From: Enoplosus armatus | Lineage: Eukaryota; Chordata; Actinopteri; Centrarchiformes; Enoplosidae | NCBI RefSeq assembly: GCF_043641665.1 | Contig: NC_092193.1 | Coordinates: 22,424,182-22,488,181, forward strand | Direction of reading: 5' to 3' | DNA: 64,000 nucleotides | Part shown: positions 13,962 through 24,835 of the stretch, in pieces | Layout: each line of letters opens with the position of its first letter | Position numbering within the stretch: position 1 is the first letter of the stretch | The notes under the pieces: generated by a model | Seen by the model: the letters and a program-made list of their open reading frames with translations, nothing else | What the model was told of the DNA's origin: nothing | Database searches by the model: none | Translations under genes and position numbers: made by a program

Positions 13962-15336
13962 TTTGTGTGTGTCAGTGCTCGGCGCGTTGTGGCTCTCGAG
14001 GTGTCCGCACTCGGGAGGTCCGTTGCTCCATGGAAATGAGACTATGCAACAGGTCCTCTCAGCCAATAGAAAGTCAAGAATGTGAAGGCCCGCCCTGTGA
14101 CAGAAGATGGACAGTTTCTGACTGGGGACCTGTGAGTTTACCAACACACACACAGCTTCAGCATGGCAGCACACACCAAGACCGGGCTTTTTAACATTTA
14201 CCATTCAATATTTCAATTTCGACTAGTGCTCAGGCGCGTGTGGAGAGGGAAGGATGGTGCGCGCGGTGATGTGTCGGTCGTCGGGTGGGGTCGTGATGTC
14301 CGAGGAGCAGTGTGACCAATCACTGCGCCCGCTGGCCATCTATCCCTGTGGCGACAGAGACTGCGCCCCCCACTGGGTCGAACAGGAATGGCAACAGGTA
14401 AACACTGAAAGAAGCAGTGCACATTTAGAGGTCTTTGGTGGAGCACATCAGTCAACCCGTTCTCTTGTCTGTGTGTGTGCCAGTGCAATGCCACGTGCGG
14501 GCGCGGCCTACGGCAGCGTCAGGTGGTGTGCGCCGGGCTGGAGGGCGGCGTGTTCAAAGAGTTTCCGGACGGCAGCTGCGACCAAACCAACAAACCAGAC
14601 GCCAGCTCCTCCTGCTTCCAGAGACCCTGCTCCAAATGGTTCACCACATCCTGGTCTCAGGTAACCGTCTGTCCAAATGCCTACACACACTGACGCATCA
14701 AGCAGCCGGTACACCACCACAGTGATTTCCTGCACCCTTCATAAATACTTTTTATTCAATCTTATGGCTCCAGCTGTATTTGGACTGTCGGTAGGTCTGA
14801 TCGTCAATAAAATGTAGAGAAAAATGAAAAGTCATGTGCCCCCCCGTGCCCCTTCAGTGCAGCAAGACCTGCGGGACTGGCGTCCAAGTGCGAGAAGTGA
14901 AGTGTTACCAGGGGGAGGAGCTGGTAACCCGGGGCCACAGCTGCGACTCTGCCCTCAAGCCAGAAGCCAGACAGAGCTGTGAAATCCAGAGCTGTCCGAC
15001 GGAGGCACCAGGTACAAAAACAAAACACGCGCGCTGCGTGCGCACTCACTGCAGGTGATGCAACATTTCAGCACAATTTCAGCTCCATCATCCACAATTT
15101 ACACCTCTCATTCACATTTCGACATGAGGACCCCCCCCTTCCTCCCTCAACATATTTCTTTTCATGGCTTTTTGTGTGTTCGTCCAGCAGCAGCCCCCGC
15201 CGCGTCGGTGGCGGCAGACGACTCCTGCCAGGACAAACCCACGGCCAACTGCGCCCTCGTCCTGAAGGTGAAACTGTGCTCCCATTGGTACTACAGAAAG
15301 GCCTGCTGCCAGTCCTGCAAGGCGCCGAGGCCGTGA
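3775..15336 (+). CDS. adamtsl2: ADAMTS-like protein 2 (18 coding exons; 5' signal exon missing)
   Basis: Secreted, non-catalytic ADAMTS-like glycoprotein; the mammalian protein binds fibrillin and LTBP1 and restrains TGF-beta signalling. Exons: 3775-3878, 6556-6631, 6788-6890, 7238-7383, 7482-7605, 9113-9193, 9525-9700, 9818-10229, 10482-10550, 10840-11107, 11327-11427, 12206-12332, 12859-13072, 13976-14131, 14227-14397, 14484-14660, 14858-15011, 15188-15336. All junctions are GT-AG and in phase, summing to 2808 nt (935 residues plus stop). Order: TSP1 repeat ([19 protein letters not shown]), ADAMTS Cys-rich module ([11 protein letters not shown]), spacer ([10 protein letters not shown]), a low-complexity acidic/His-Thr module, six more TSP1 repeats, and a PLAC domain. 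ADAMTSL2 is preferred over ADAMTSL4 or THSD4 because [19 protein letters not shown] and WKMLSPG match it closely. No metalloprotease domain precedes it. The exon with the initiator Met is not identified. Confidence 0.96.
3970..4017. repeat. Short near-perfect hairpin in adamtsl2 intron
   Basis: The arm at 3970-3985 (ggggcattatctggca) is exactly complementary to 4002-4017. The stem extends inward with one mismatch, leaving a 6-8 base loop. It lies in the first recognised adamtsl2 intron and could be a relic of a miniature inverted-repeat element. Confidence 0.85.
4340..4625. repeat. Long pyrimidine-rich tract with (CT)n
   Basis: About 280 bases in which the plus strand is overwhelmingly C and T, including a (TC)n run near 4565-4582. 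Intronic in adamtsl2. The open frame across it (Pro/Ser/Leu-rich) is a composition artefact. Confidence 0.85.
4751..4793. repeat. (GT)n microsatellite
   Basis: A run of about 21 GT units within the first recognised adamtsl2 intron. Confidence 0.95.
5418..5454. repeat. (TA)n microsatellite
   Basis: A run of alternating TA of about 36 bases, intronic in adamtsl2. Confidence 0.95.
7606..9112. other. 1.5-kb adamtsl2 intron; no further gene seen
   Basis: Intron between the Cys-rich-module exon and the first spacer exon. It begins gtaaca followed by a short CA run and ends tttattcatcag. The middle (about 7915-8790) has the patchy look of an old dispersed repeat but was not assigned to a family. 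Short open frames near 8823-9109 on both strands overlap one another and have no recognisable domain. Confidence 0.6.
9818..11107 (+). other. adamtsl2: Variable low-complexity module of adamtsl2 (three exons)
   Basis: Exons 9818-10229, 10482-10550 and 10840-11107 sit between the spacer and the second TSP1 repeat, where the mammalian protein has a heavily N-glycosylated module. Here the sequence is quite different. The first exon has a GAA/GAG run encoding about 11 consecutive Glu (near 10057-10092). The last has repeated THS/THSDA-type segments from a degenerate ACACTC repeat. I can see only three good N-X-S/T sequons in it (NLT, NHS, NHT). The flanking domains are conserved and the frame is intact, so this looks like a fast-evolving linker, not a pseudogene segment. 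Confidence 0.85.
11665..11998. repeat. Fold-back (inverted-repeat) element, copy 1, left-truncated
   Basis: The left arm from about 11665 (gtgtctgtgagcacccgccc) pairs with the right arm ending about 11932 (gggcgggtgctcacagacac). Both arms carry the phrase 'ctgaatcaaacaaccaatca' or its complement. The sequence continuing to about 11998 matches the outer right arm of the copy at 37512-38023, so the left outer arm is missing here. No coding capacity. Lies in an adamtsl2 intron. Confidence 0.85.
13929..13975 (+). promoter_or_regulatory. (GT)n tract forming the 3' splice-site region of an adamtsl2 exon
   Basis: The acceptor of the exon at 13976 is preceded by about 28 bases of pure GT, then 'gcgcgtttgtgtgtgtcag', in place of a normal C/T tract. 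UG-repeat RNA next to an acceptor is a known TDP-43/CELF binding context (the CFTR exon 9 example). A regulatory effect here is inference. Confidence 0.6.
15188..15336 (+). CDS. adamtsl2: Last adamtsl2 exon: PLAC domain and stop
   Basis: Encodes a short Ala-rich linker and then the PLAC (protease and lacunin) domain with its six cysteines: [14 protein letters not shown], then [15 protein letters not shown], ending KAPRP and TGA at 15334-15336. PLAC is the C-terminal hallmark of ADAMTSL2, ADAMTSL4, papilin and several ADAMTS proteases. Two nested acceptors (15187 and 15190) are both in frame, so a one-Ala difference between transcripts is possible. Confidence 0.95.
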
Positions 15337-17030
15337 AGTCTTAACTGTAACCTCTCACCTCAACCCCTTACCAACAAACCACTGGTACCAAAGGTCACAT
15401 TACATTCAATATTGGTGCTACACAAAAGCCTGCTGCTAGCAATGTAAGGCCTTTACAACATTCATTTGAACCCTTGTAACTATCCTATCACTGATGTCAG
15501 AAGGTCAACCTGTGGTCACTGTCTTTACCTCCTGCCTGTCAATATTAGCCCTCTAAATCTTGTTTCCTAGAAGTGAATCTGTTTTTGTATGCAGTAGCAT
15601 CCTCGCTACTAAAACGACTCCAGGTGCTTCCTCACAAATAGCTTTGCCAACAAAGGCACCGCTCCTGCTCTGTAGCCATATTTTACAGCTGGAAGCTCAT
15701 CTGAAGTACTAAAACCCGTCACGTCACAACACACAAGGCTTCGGCCTGCCCCCCCGTCTAACGGTTACCCGGCGTGCTACTACATCTGTTCACTGACCAC
15801 CTGCTGCCCGGATAATGTGAAGATAGACTAGCTTCAGGACACACTGGGCTTTCTGTTCATCTGTTTCTTCAACTCCAAAACGGAAGACGCGAACCAGTCT
15901 TTCCATAAACATCCTTCCTCCCAGCCCCCCTTTGTCCACGTCCCTCTCGCTGTTGCGCTCACCATTTTTTTAATCCATCCCCGTGTCCGTCACCGCAACA
16001 AGCAACACCCGTCCCGTTTATATGTATACTCTTATCAGTCCCCACTTCTTCTTAAATGTATGTGGTGCAAGCACAAAGCACATGAAAGCCCATAAGGCAG
16101 CTTCTATTGTTAGCGTGGCGACAGAAAAGCACGGACTGGACCCCCCCCCCCCCCCAGACTGACTAATGTAACAGGGTTAGTACCAACTTTACCGTGGTCA
16201 CTTGCTTCCTTTTTCAACACAGTCCCAAAACAAAAAAAATTCACCGTGAGCAGCTGAATCACAGCTCATTTTTTGCCTACAAAATAGCAAACTGCGGCAT
16301 TCTCCTTGGGGGGGAGGGGGGTCAATGCAATGCGACTGCTCAGACGGTTCAGTCGGAGATTTGGGCGTGCCCATGCTAGTAGCGGCTAACGTAGCCTGGA
16401 AGCCGCTAACCTCAAGCGGGGAGACGAGCGGCAAAAGTGGGAACATTGGGAAAGTGCTACGAAGGGTGGCGCGAACTCCTGAGCACCTGGTCACACTCGC
16501 TGCAGACGTTTCAGACACGGCGCTTCCAACGAGGAACTCCATGGAAAGACCTCGCGACCTGCAGCTGCTGTCCCGGAAATGGAAGGGCAGCACGAACAGC
16601 CGAGGAGGCGCGGCACCTGTACCAACATGGCTGCCAGCGAAAGCGCTCGCAGCCAAACTCTTGTCTCACCCAATACACTGTCAGTGTCTACCTGTTGTTT
16701 CATTGACCGCGGAGCTGCTGTCGTTTGTTTTGTTTAGTTTTTTTGTTTGTTTGTTAACTGTATCACACAAAAAAAAAAAAGAATAAAAGATAAGCTGATA
16801 AATTTGTTTTTTTTTTGGACAAGCATCTGCGTCCGACTGATTGCTGCTCCTCTTGGTTGACGAACACCGGTTTCACCCAGTGCCGGGCACAAAAGGACGG
16901 TCCAGGTGTGGGGGGGGGGGGGTTTAAGAGTGTGGAGGGAGACTATTGAACAAGGTGCGAGTGAAAAAGCTTAGATTTCAGGGGGTGGGTTCTAATTAAG
17001 CTATCATCTGAAACATGACCTGCTTCCTCT

Positions 17031-17069
<39 letters not shown>

Positions 17070-18735
17070 GAGAGTGTTATTGTGTTGTTTAGAATACTCA
17101 CCCCTCTTAACCACGCACATCATCGTCATAGTTACAAGAGATGGAATCCCAATGGATGGACTCTCAGGTGAAACCAAAAAACCGGTCTTGACAAGGCACT
17201 TGGGGGGGGGGGGGGGGGGGGTATATACAGAGGAGGACCTACGGGCGATTTCATTTTTACACTTTCAAAGATCCAGGAAGGAATCATCATCATCATCAAC
17301 CCGGTTGTCCGTCTGCAGGAAAGGACCGACAGCTCCAGAGACGACGTGAGTGATGTTCAAATGTTTGCAGAGTGGGCGGGGGGGGGGGGGGGGGGGTCGA
17401 GGTCCTATGGAAGAAAGGGGATTAACAGTAACACCTCACCAAATCAAGCTACCGTTCAGGTTGGTACTTCCAAAGCCAGACTCTACTTCAACTTCTCACC
17501 AGATGTTTGTAATCGGTTGTAAACATGTTTGTAGCAGACGCGCCACTGCATAAAGGACAATGCTGGCGATGTTTTTCTTCTTTTCCCACGCAAAGGACTA
17601 GAGCTGACGATACACACACACACACACACACGTCCTGCTAGAAAGTGTCGCGTGTGCATCCAAAGCCTGATATATCTTCTTCCCCTGTGCCACAGAGCTC
17701 CGCTCCGCAAGCTGCACTGTTGCGCTGGGTCCTTAACTCGAGTGAAAGCACCAGCACAAAAATGTAAAAACAGCCCATTACAAGAAAAAGTCATGCATTT
17801 GAAATCCTATTCAAGCAAAAATACAGTATTACCAGCAAAATGTGCTGAACACTACTACATACATGATATCAAAAGTGCGTATTCCGATTATAAAACGTCC
17901 CCCGTGACCGATATATGACTTAATATATTAACACCGAAGCATCAGTGTGGCATTTTACTTCAATTTTTTTTTTTAAGGTGGAGCGCCTTAACCTCCAACC
18001 TCGGGGTGGGTGGGTCGCCAGGTAAATCTGAGGGGTTGTGAAATGGTCGAGGGGAGAAAGCTCTGCCACACAAATCTGTCTCTATTTCTTTGGGTTTATC
18101 TATAATCTTGGGGTTTGTTTGTTCGTTTTTGTGACATAATTGATCGAAGAGCCCAAACTAAATCTACCTGTGTCTATAAAGAATATCTGTAATATTCCAC
18201 AGTCTATTCAGTATATCTGCTTCTTTTTTTTTTAATGACTTTTGTCGGCCTCTAGTGGCCTGTTCGTCTATGGCACCCTGCTTGCTGTTGCTTAAATGAG
18301 TGATATTTTATTTTGATCTATTGATCGGACACATTTTGTTGCCCTCTCTTGAATTAAACTTGTATGTCTACTCATATTAATGTTTTTATTTTTTCCCCGT
18401 AAACAAAGATAGATATATATACACACACATTTCCTTCCTGGGGCTATCTTCCTGAGGTTTTTACAGATTCACATCCTCAGAAGGAACCCATTGGGCCTGG
18501 GACTGCGGGGCCACTGACGAGGCCTAGCCAAGTCAGGGTGTCCAGAGCTGGACTAACGCCAGACTTCCCCTTTAACAAAGTCTAGATTAAAGTTCGGTTT
18601 ACCGGTTTTTCACTTGTTCAAGAGTCCAGTTCAGGAGGAAGAGCTGGTTCTTCCACCTGAAATGAAAAGGTGTGGTCAGAAATTGGGGTCTGCTGGCACG
18701 TCTAAACCCACTTTTGCCTGACCGTCCCGTTGCAG
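15337..18735. other. adamtsl2 3' UTR and intergenic DNA before the reeler gene
   Basis: No further coding exon was recognised. An AATAAA at 16782-16787 is a candidate polyadenylation signal for a 1.4-kb 3' UTR. Further downstream are a (GT)n tract (about 17032-17066), two long G runs (about 17201-17221 and 17376-17396) and a CA run near 17610-17630. Open frames of 80-150 codons around 16198-16786 overlap on both strands and show no recognisable domain. The first exon and promoter of the reeler gene presumably lie toward the 3' end of this stretch. Confidence 0.6.
16782..16787 (+). terminator. Candidate polyadenylation signal of adamtsl2 (AATAAA)
   Basis: Canonical AATAAA 1.4 kb after the adamtsl2 stop, just 3' of an A-rich stretch. 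No transcript evidence is available, and an earlier non-canonical site cannot be excluded. Confidence 0.45.
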
Positions 18736-18736
18736 A

Positions 18737-19086
18737 ATGCCCCTTAAAGCCGCGGCGTGGCTTCTGGCGGCGCTGTGTGTGTGGCGAGCCGAGGAGGGCG
18801 CGTGTTTCCCCAACGGCTCGGTGGCGTTCTCCTGCGGCAACATGCTGCCCGTGCACCCGCCCTTCGCCCCCTCCACCGGCAGCCCGCCGTTCACACTGTC
18901 CACATCAAGTGCCACCTACAGGCCGGGTGGAGTCATTACAGGTACAGCCCTTTCTCCCTGTTTCTCTCTCTCTCCACTGTCAAATAACGTAAGAACTGAA
19001 AATGAAAGGGACTTCCTTCTCCTCCCCATCTCCTCCCTTTGCTTCCCAATAGCACGCCCTTCTCCCATTTACCCACATTAACCCCT

Positions 19087-19117
<31 letters not shown>

Positions 19118-20021
19118 ACCACCCTGATTCTCTCCGAGCAGTGACGGTGGAGGTGGTGAGGAACAGCTCCATGGAGTTCCAGGGTTTCCTGTTACAGGCC
19201 AGGAGCAGGCAGGGCCACGGTAACAAAGAACTACTATTACTAAGTCGCAGTAGTAGTACTGTGATGTTAGTATGTGGCTTATTATAAACAGATGAGCTTC
19301 GTGCCGCTGTTGTGTCCACATTTGCGCTCGTGGTTTGTATAGACTAGTCACAAAAATCACGTCATCGCGAAATTAGTTTTAATTTCGCGCTGATTTCATT
19401 CATTCGTATTGTCTTTACAATTACAACAACGGATGTCAGTTTTTTTTTTTTTTAAGGGTACAGATTTTGCCGCAGCACCCGCGTGGAACCGACGTCTTTT
19501 TTGTGTGTCTGCTTCCAGCTGTGCTGTGGCCGGTGGGAAAGTTCACCAACATCGACGCCACCCTGTTCACCGCGCTGCACTGCAAAGACAAAGAGGTGCT
19601 GGGTGCGCGTGGCCACGTGTGCCACCTCCGCCGTGGGCCGGGGATCCTGATTATAGAGTCGTGTTTACAGTTATATCACACGCCAAAACGATGAAATAAA
19701 AAGCCTGAAAGATCATAAAAAGAATACATGTTTGGCCTTTTGTTACACCAGAGTGTGTGTGTGTGTGTGTGTGTGTGTCCACATACAGAACTCGACTGTC
19801 AGTCAGGCTTCAGGAGCCAAGAGGAAGAAAGTCCAGCTGACCTGGGAGGCGCCTAGCAACAGTGACTTGAGCGATATCTACTTCAGGTAGACAAAGTTAC
19901 ACACTGTTTCCTCACCCCCACCCTAATCCGGATCTAACTGATCCCGATACCCGGACCAGGTCTGACTTCATAACACTTGTCGACCTCCTAAATCATGTGT
20001 TCTCACTCACTTTTCATGTCC

Positions 20022-20067
<46 letters not shown>

Positions 20068-20322
20068 GGACCTGCCAGCGCCACTCTGGTCCAGGACTAC
20101 ACATCATTCTGGGTCCAGCTGAACACCAGCACCCTGAGGCTGGACAGCAGCGGGGACTCTGCGTCTGGAGTGAGTGCTGGCCGGCTGCGCTTCACGTCAA
20201 AGCTCTGCTGATGGAGCTGCGCTGCGATGCTGACATGTCTCTCTCGCTTTCTCTCTCTTTAGGTCTTTTCCTCCTCAGCTCTGCTCTTCATCAGCCTGCT
20301 GAGTCTGTCAGTCTACTGCTGA
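18737..20322 (+). CDS. Small reeler-domain protein, probable GPI-anchored, frrs1-related
   Basis: Coding exons 18737-18941, 19142-19219, 19519-19595, 19789-19886, 20079-20169 and 20263-20322 join in one frame (609 nt, 202 residues plus stop). Residues 1 to about 22 are a signal peptide. The rest is one reeler (reelin N-terminal) domain, with motifs AC(F)PNGSV, CGNM-PVH, EFQGFLLQAR, LTW and FWVQL. The final exon encodes the hydrophobic VFSSSALLFISLLSLSVYC after a small-residue stretch (SGDSASG), as in a GPI-attachment signal; a membrane anchor is the alternative. There is no DOMON or cytochrome b561 part. The first coding exon has the same coding length (205 nt) and end phase as that of frrs1 36 kb away, suggesting a partial duplicate. 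Compared with REELD1 and insect-type defence proteins, the exact orthologue is uncertain, so no symbol is given. The start is the ATG one base after an acceptor, implying an upstream non-coding exon. Confidence 0.88.
20022..20067. repeat. (GTT)n trinucleotide repeat at a 3' splice site
   Basis: About 15 GTT/TTG units directly before the acceptor 'ggacctgccag' of the fifth coding exon of the reeler gene. It replaces the usual pyrimidine tract. Confidence 0.9.
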
Positions 20323-20400
20323 CACACACACACACACAATGTTTGGCCATCATGGCGAGTCAAACAGTTGCTTCATCAAGCTTGAAGTTGTGTTTTTGAA

Positions 20401-20406
20401 AATAAA
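20401..20406 (+). terminator. Candidate polyadenylation signal of the reeler gene (AATAAA)
   Basis: AATAAA 79 bases after the stop codon, followed by GT-containing sequence. This position fits a compact 3' UTR. Confidence 0.6.
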
Positions 20407-20409
20407 ATG

Positions 20410-23400
20410 TGTCATTGAAACAAACACCTGAATTGAAACACTTGTACTTTTCTTTACGCTGACAGTTATTGGCTCCTGCCCTACTGTGCCGTGATTGGTT
20501 AGCTTGTTACTCTGACGCGTCCTTGTCATTGGACGCTAGCTCCAGTTAGTTAGCCTAGTTTTTCGGATTTTCCCGCTAGCAACACATATTAACATTTTAA
20601 ATCTACAGAGGACTCAATGCAACTCCACAAAACGTAACGTTTGCTTCAGAAATCTGGTCTGAACTCTCTATAACCCCCATATGGTCAGGATCATAACAAA
20701 AAACCGTCATTGCTGTGGGTCACATGGACCAGAAGTCGAAACGGAGTGAGGAATTTGATCGGTAAGCAGCAGGAAAAGGTCATTAGAGATGCATGAAGCT
20801 CAGGTAATGGAGGGAAAAACAAAATTCGGGTTGTGAGACTAAGGAGCCATCAGTGTGCAAGACAAAGGCGCACAGGACTGAGGAAGAAGAGACAGAGGAA
20901 GAAGAGAATGAGGCAGAAGACAACAAAACAACAACAAGATGTCACTGCAGCGAAGGAGCCCGACCTGAACCCGGAAAGACATGGAACACAAAGCAGTAGA
21001 GGAAGTTGCCAGTGGTGCGAAAGAGGTTCACACTTGCAGTGAACAGAAAGAAATGGCTCTCGTTCCACCGACAACAAAACCCGAGGCGACCGTGGACCAA
21101 CGTGTTGCCGCGGCAGTTTCCAAAAAGAAAAATCCCAGTTGTGCCCTTGCCTTAAGGAGCCAGCGTATCCGAACCCGAAGTCAACCCGTTGCTGAACTGA
21201 TTTCAGGAGACATGACCCGAAGTCTGAAACGAAATGTTCTTAAAGTGACCAGTCGGACCAAAAGACTCCTTTACTACTACGTCAGAATGCCCCTCCCCCT
21301 CCCAGTCTGTTAAATGCTATCAAACACTCTACGCCACCAATCACATTCTGGCTAATGCAGTTCCTCCGAAAACTGTCAAAGTACACAAACCTCAGGGTGC
21401 GTCGGGCTGAAACAGATTACAGCGGGGCGCTACTCCCAACGTCTTCTTCTACTACTCGGGCGGGTTTCGCCATTCGTCCGGAACTGAAGGCACTGGAAGG
21501 ACATATGCTCTGCACACGTGCTCAAAGCTGTTGCTCCGTCGACGGGCGGTGCCGATGTCCTTTTCTTTTTGAGAACTACCCAGACGCCCCATTCTGCCAG
21601 GTCCAAATTTTACACCGCGCCAACCAGTTGTTCCAGTTCCAGAGAGAGAATCAGAATCAGAATCAGAACTCTGGCAAAGGAGTTCAGAAGAGATGAGAAG
21701 AACAGCAGCAATGACCTCACGAGTAAAGGGACCGGGCCCACAAGTAAGTCGGGTAGTAAGTCCTATAGAAAGCGGTTTTCATTTTGAAAGGTGGGATCAC
21801 TTGGAGGATTAAGAGGTGCGCATTGTACCGGCTGGTTTTGCGTTGGCAACAAGTTCTCCGTGAGAGATTACACCCCTTGGACATGATTTGGATTGATACT
21901 CGCGCTTTAGTTTTTCCCACGAGCAGAGATGCAGTGGATTACCAACCCTCTGGCAGCAGACTTGCGACGTAACGCGAACAGAAACGGGGGCCCTCAGTCC
22001 AGGATCACCTCATGTCAGCACTTTAACGACTACGTTAAGTTTCCAACTCAGCCTGAGCAACAAAGCATGACCCGTCACCTAACCAGAATGCTTTGTCCTA
22101 GCTTACGTACCTTTTTGTTGTTGTTTAGAGATTCACGTTAGTTATTTTTTTTTAGCCGTTAGCCTCTTCGCTACTTTGCGTAGCAAAGTGTTCAGAGATA
22201 ATTGGCCACAGGAAGTGAAAACGTCAATATTTTGGTTATTGTGTTCTTTATGCCAGACTAGTCGAGATGGTGGAACCAAACATTGACACAGGTTTAGTAT
22301 CAAACTAACTAGTTTCAGCGTGTGGTTTAGTGGGGACCTTGCACCCTAAACGGAATAAGTTGCAAATGCTGTATGAAGTGATGACAGTTTTATTGTACAT
22401 ATCCCTGTAGATTGATGCCCTTTGGACACGCAAACCAACTGAAGTTGTTGTAGCTGTTGTAAGTGGGTTAAAATGTAGCTAGCTAGATCAATTAAACTCT
22501 ACATTGGGTCTAAACGTAGCATCCTGGGCATCGGCAAAACAGTGACATACACCAGACTGATCTACAATCATATTTAGGATAACATTTGTAATGTTCCTAT
22601 ATTTTATTTGGCTCCCTGGTACAAACTATCAGCTAACGTTACCAAGCAACCAATTCCCTATCCAGCTAAGGTAAGTTACAGCTAGCTGGCTAACCTGTAC
22701 CTTACCTTAGCTCAGGGTACAGTTAAGTGAGTTGCCTTGCATCGCTCTTGGCTAGCAATGGTTATACACGAGGGTTGGGCGATCTGTTTTTCCAGCCGGC
22801 CACAGTCAGCCCAACTGCTCTATCCGCTATCGTTAGCTGATGAAGGGATTTGCCAATGGCCAGCTAGCCAATTCTCCAGCCAGATTAACCCTTGGAGTCT
22901 GGATGAATTAGCGGGTGTTGTTCGCTCAACACAAGTGTTTTGTTACGTTAGCTAGCTAGCAATTCGTACGTGTTGTTTGTTGACGTTAACAGATCCCATT
23001 TCTAAGCTAACGTTAGCTTGGGTTTGACTAATAATAGTAGTAATAATGATAATGAAAATAGCTAAGGGGTCTCTTCTAATAATAAAGGCATCAATAATGT
23101 TCAGTATTTTTTTTTTTTTTTTTTTGCTGTTTCTTTTTCATACACTTACAGTGATTTGTAGTACACTGCTTGTTCTTTCATAAAAACACACCAACAAGGG
23201 TTGCGTCTTAATACATTTACATTTACATTGCATTGCTTCTCCATCCAGTCACGGAAAAATAAAGACCCATATAATTCCAGATGGGAACATCGTGCGGTGT
23301 GAAAACCAGGATACTGCAGGACTTACGCACACAGCTCGATTTAACAATCTGACCAGGAACAAAGGACGTGAACCGGTGGACGTAGGTGACGGGTGATTAG

Positions 23401-24800
23401 GGAACGAGGTGAAGGTGAGGGAAGTGGGAACAGGTGTGTGGGCGAATGAGGAAGCGAAGGAGTGCTCAGTTGTTAAAACACATAGGATCCGGTGTCTGTC
23501 CGTATTTTTGGTTTATTTATTATTATTTTCCCAGAGAAGTTGTTCAGTAAAATTGCAGTACCTGCAGAGCGATTGGTCCCATTGGTTGGTCCAGAACTTT
23601 TCCTCAGTTTCATTAGAATGAGTCTCTTGTATGAATTGCCTTTCCTTTAATACCGTCTTAACTTAACTTAACAGTAACAACTTATATAAGGTTTGTTAGA
23701 ATATCAACATGAGGCAATGTCCCTTAGTAGGCGATCTACCGAAAGGTCCCTCTTAGAAATGAAAAGAAGTTCAGAATCAGAAATACTTTATTGATCCCTG
23801 GGGGGGGGGGGGGTATTACTTGAAGAAGAACGGCAGTTTGCTGATGATGCTTACATTTCTTAAAGGTCCCATGTTCTGCTCATTTCCAGCGCTGTGTTTT
23901 TATTCTGGCACTCCACTAGAGCAGATCTGCATGATTCACAGGTGAAAAAAGTCCTGATGTATCTTCTCCTGGCCCTTCATGCAGCCCCTCAGCCCCCCCC
24001 CCGTCTGAAACAAGCCGTTTGAGACAAACTGAACTGTATAGTTGTGACATCACAATCTTACGGACGTCCAGACGGCTCGTTTAAAAGGCACAGCGTCTGA
24101 ATACGGGCTGTGTTTCATTTCTCCGTGGACTGAGCGTTTTGATCCTTTCCCAGTATTTACACAGCACCCAGACCTGCTTTAGAATCACACAAGACATGGA
24201 GAGCTCACTCTCTAAAATAAAACAATTTAAGTAAGCTTTTGAATGCAGGGTTTTTACTTGTAGCAGAGTATTTTCACAGTGGGGTTTCAGTACTTCTAGA
24301 AGTGCTTGTAGAGAATCTGAATATTTCTTCCACCATTGCCCTTTTGTGTTATATAATGCAGGGATTTTCACAGCAGTTCACTTTCAACCAGGTATCTGAT
24401 TCTGACCACCTAATTATAGACACTATAGGCGTCTTAATGTAGGAACTAGTCAGCCCTGTTCCTGGTCGCCTAGTGCTGATTTTGGGATTCAACTGCATGT
24501 GGACAGTGGTAGAGGTCGGCGGGACGACAGGTGTGCTGGAGACGCACAAAGAAGAGAGGAGGCGTGCCATGTAACAGTTTATTCAGCATCCCTGTTTACG
24601 GCAACTGGAACACTGTGCAAACAGCGTAAACAACAACAACAACAACAACAACATCATCATCATCATCACGGACACGGCAGGTACACATACATGCACGTCG
24701 CAACACAGTTTCAGTTCCCAGCGCTTCGTACTGTTCTACACGGGTGTGCCGTGGTGTTAAAATAGGTGGTTCTCCCTTTAGTGCTACACTAAAACACACA
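20410..24800. other. Intergenic region between the reeler gene and the agl 3' end
   Basis: No gene recognised. Overlapping open frames in different phases at about 20833-21787 (Lys/Arg-rich, no domain found) could be a decayed coding sequence or chance. A miniature element occupies 23860 to about 24217. A (CAA)n/(CAT)n stretch lies at 24628-24667. Several 'agctagctagc'-type stretches occur near 22680-22970. Confidence 0.55.
23860..24217. repeat. TTAA-flanked miniature element, family A, right end lost
   Basis: Starts TTAAAGGTCCCATGTT. It contains family phrases also seen at 40819-41343 and 56290-56684: 'gcatgattcacag', 'ttctcctggcccttcatgcag', 'gttgtgacatcacaa', 'acacagcacccagacctgc' and 'acaagacatggagagctca'. 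The terminal complement of the left end is not found at the right side. Confidence 0.8.
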
Positions 24801-24822
24801 GCTGCTCCTTATTGTGTGAGGG

Positions 24823-24835
24823 TTTATTCTTTATT
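24823..24835 (-). terminator. Candidate polyadenylation signals of agl
   Basis: Two adjacent AATAAA hexamers on the minus strand, at 24823-24828 and 24830-24835, about 690 bases beyond the agl stop codon. They fit the end of a 3' UTR covering about 24.8-25.52 kb. Confidence 0.5.

Noticed and set aside
3775..15336. Identity as ADAMTSL4, THSD4 or papilin
   Set aside because: These share TSP1 repeats and PLAC, but the spacer motif pattern, the ADMYRWK junction, the EVDDSYCD motif and the WKMLSPG motif fit ADAMTSL2. No Kunitz domains (papilin) are present.
16198..16786. Overlapping 150-codon open frames on both strands in the adamtsl2 3' region
   Set aside because: Both strands are equally open, with no domain, no splice pattern and no known family; most likely GC-driven chance in 3' UTR sequence.
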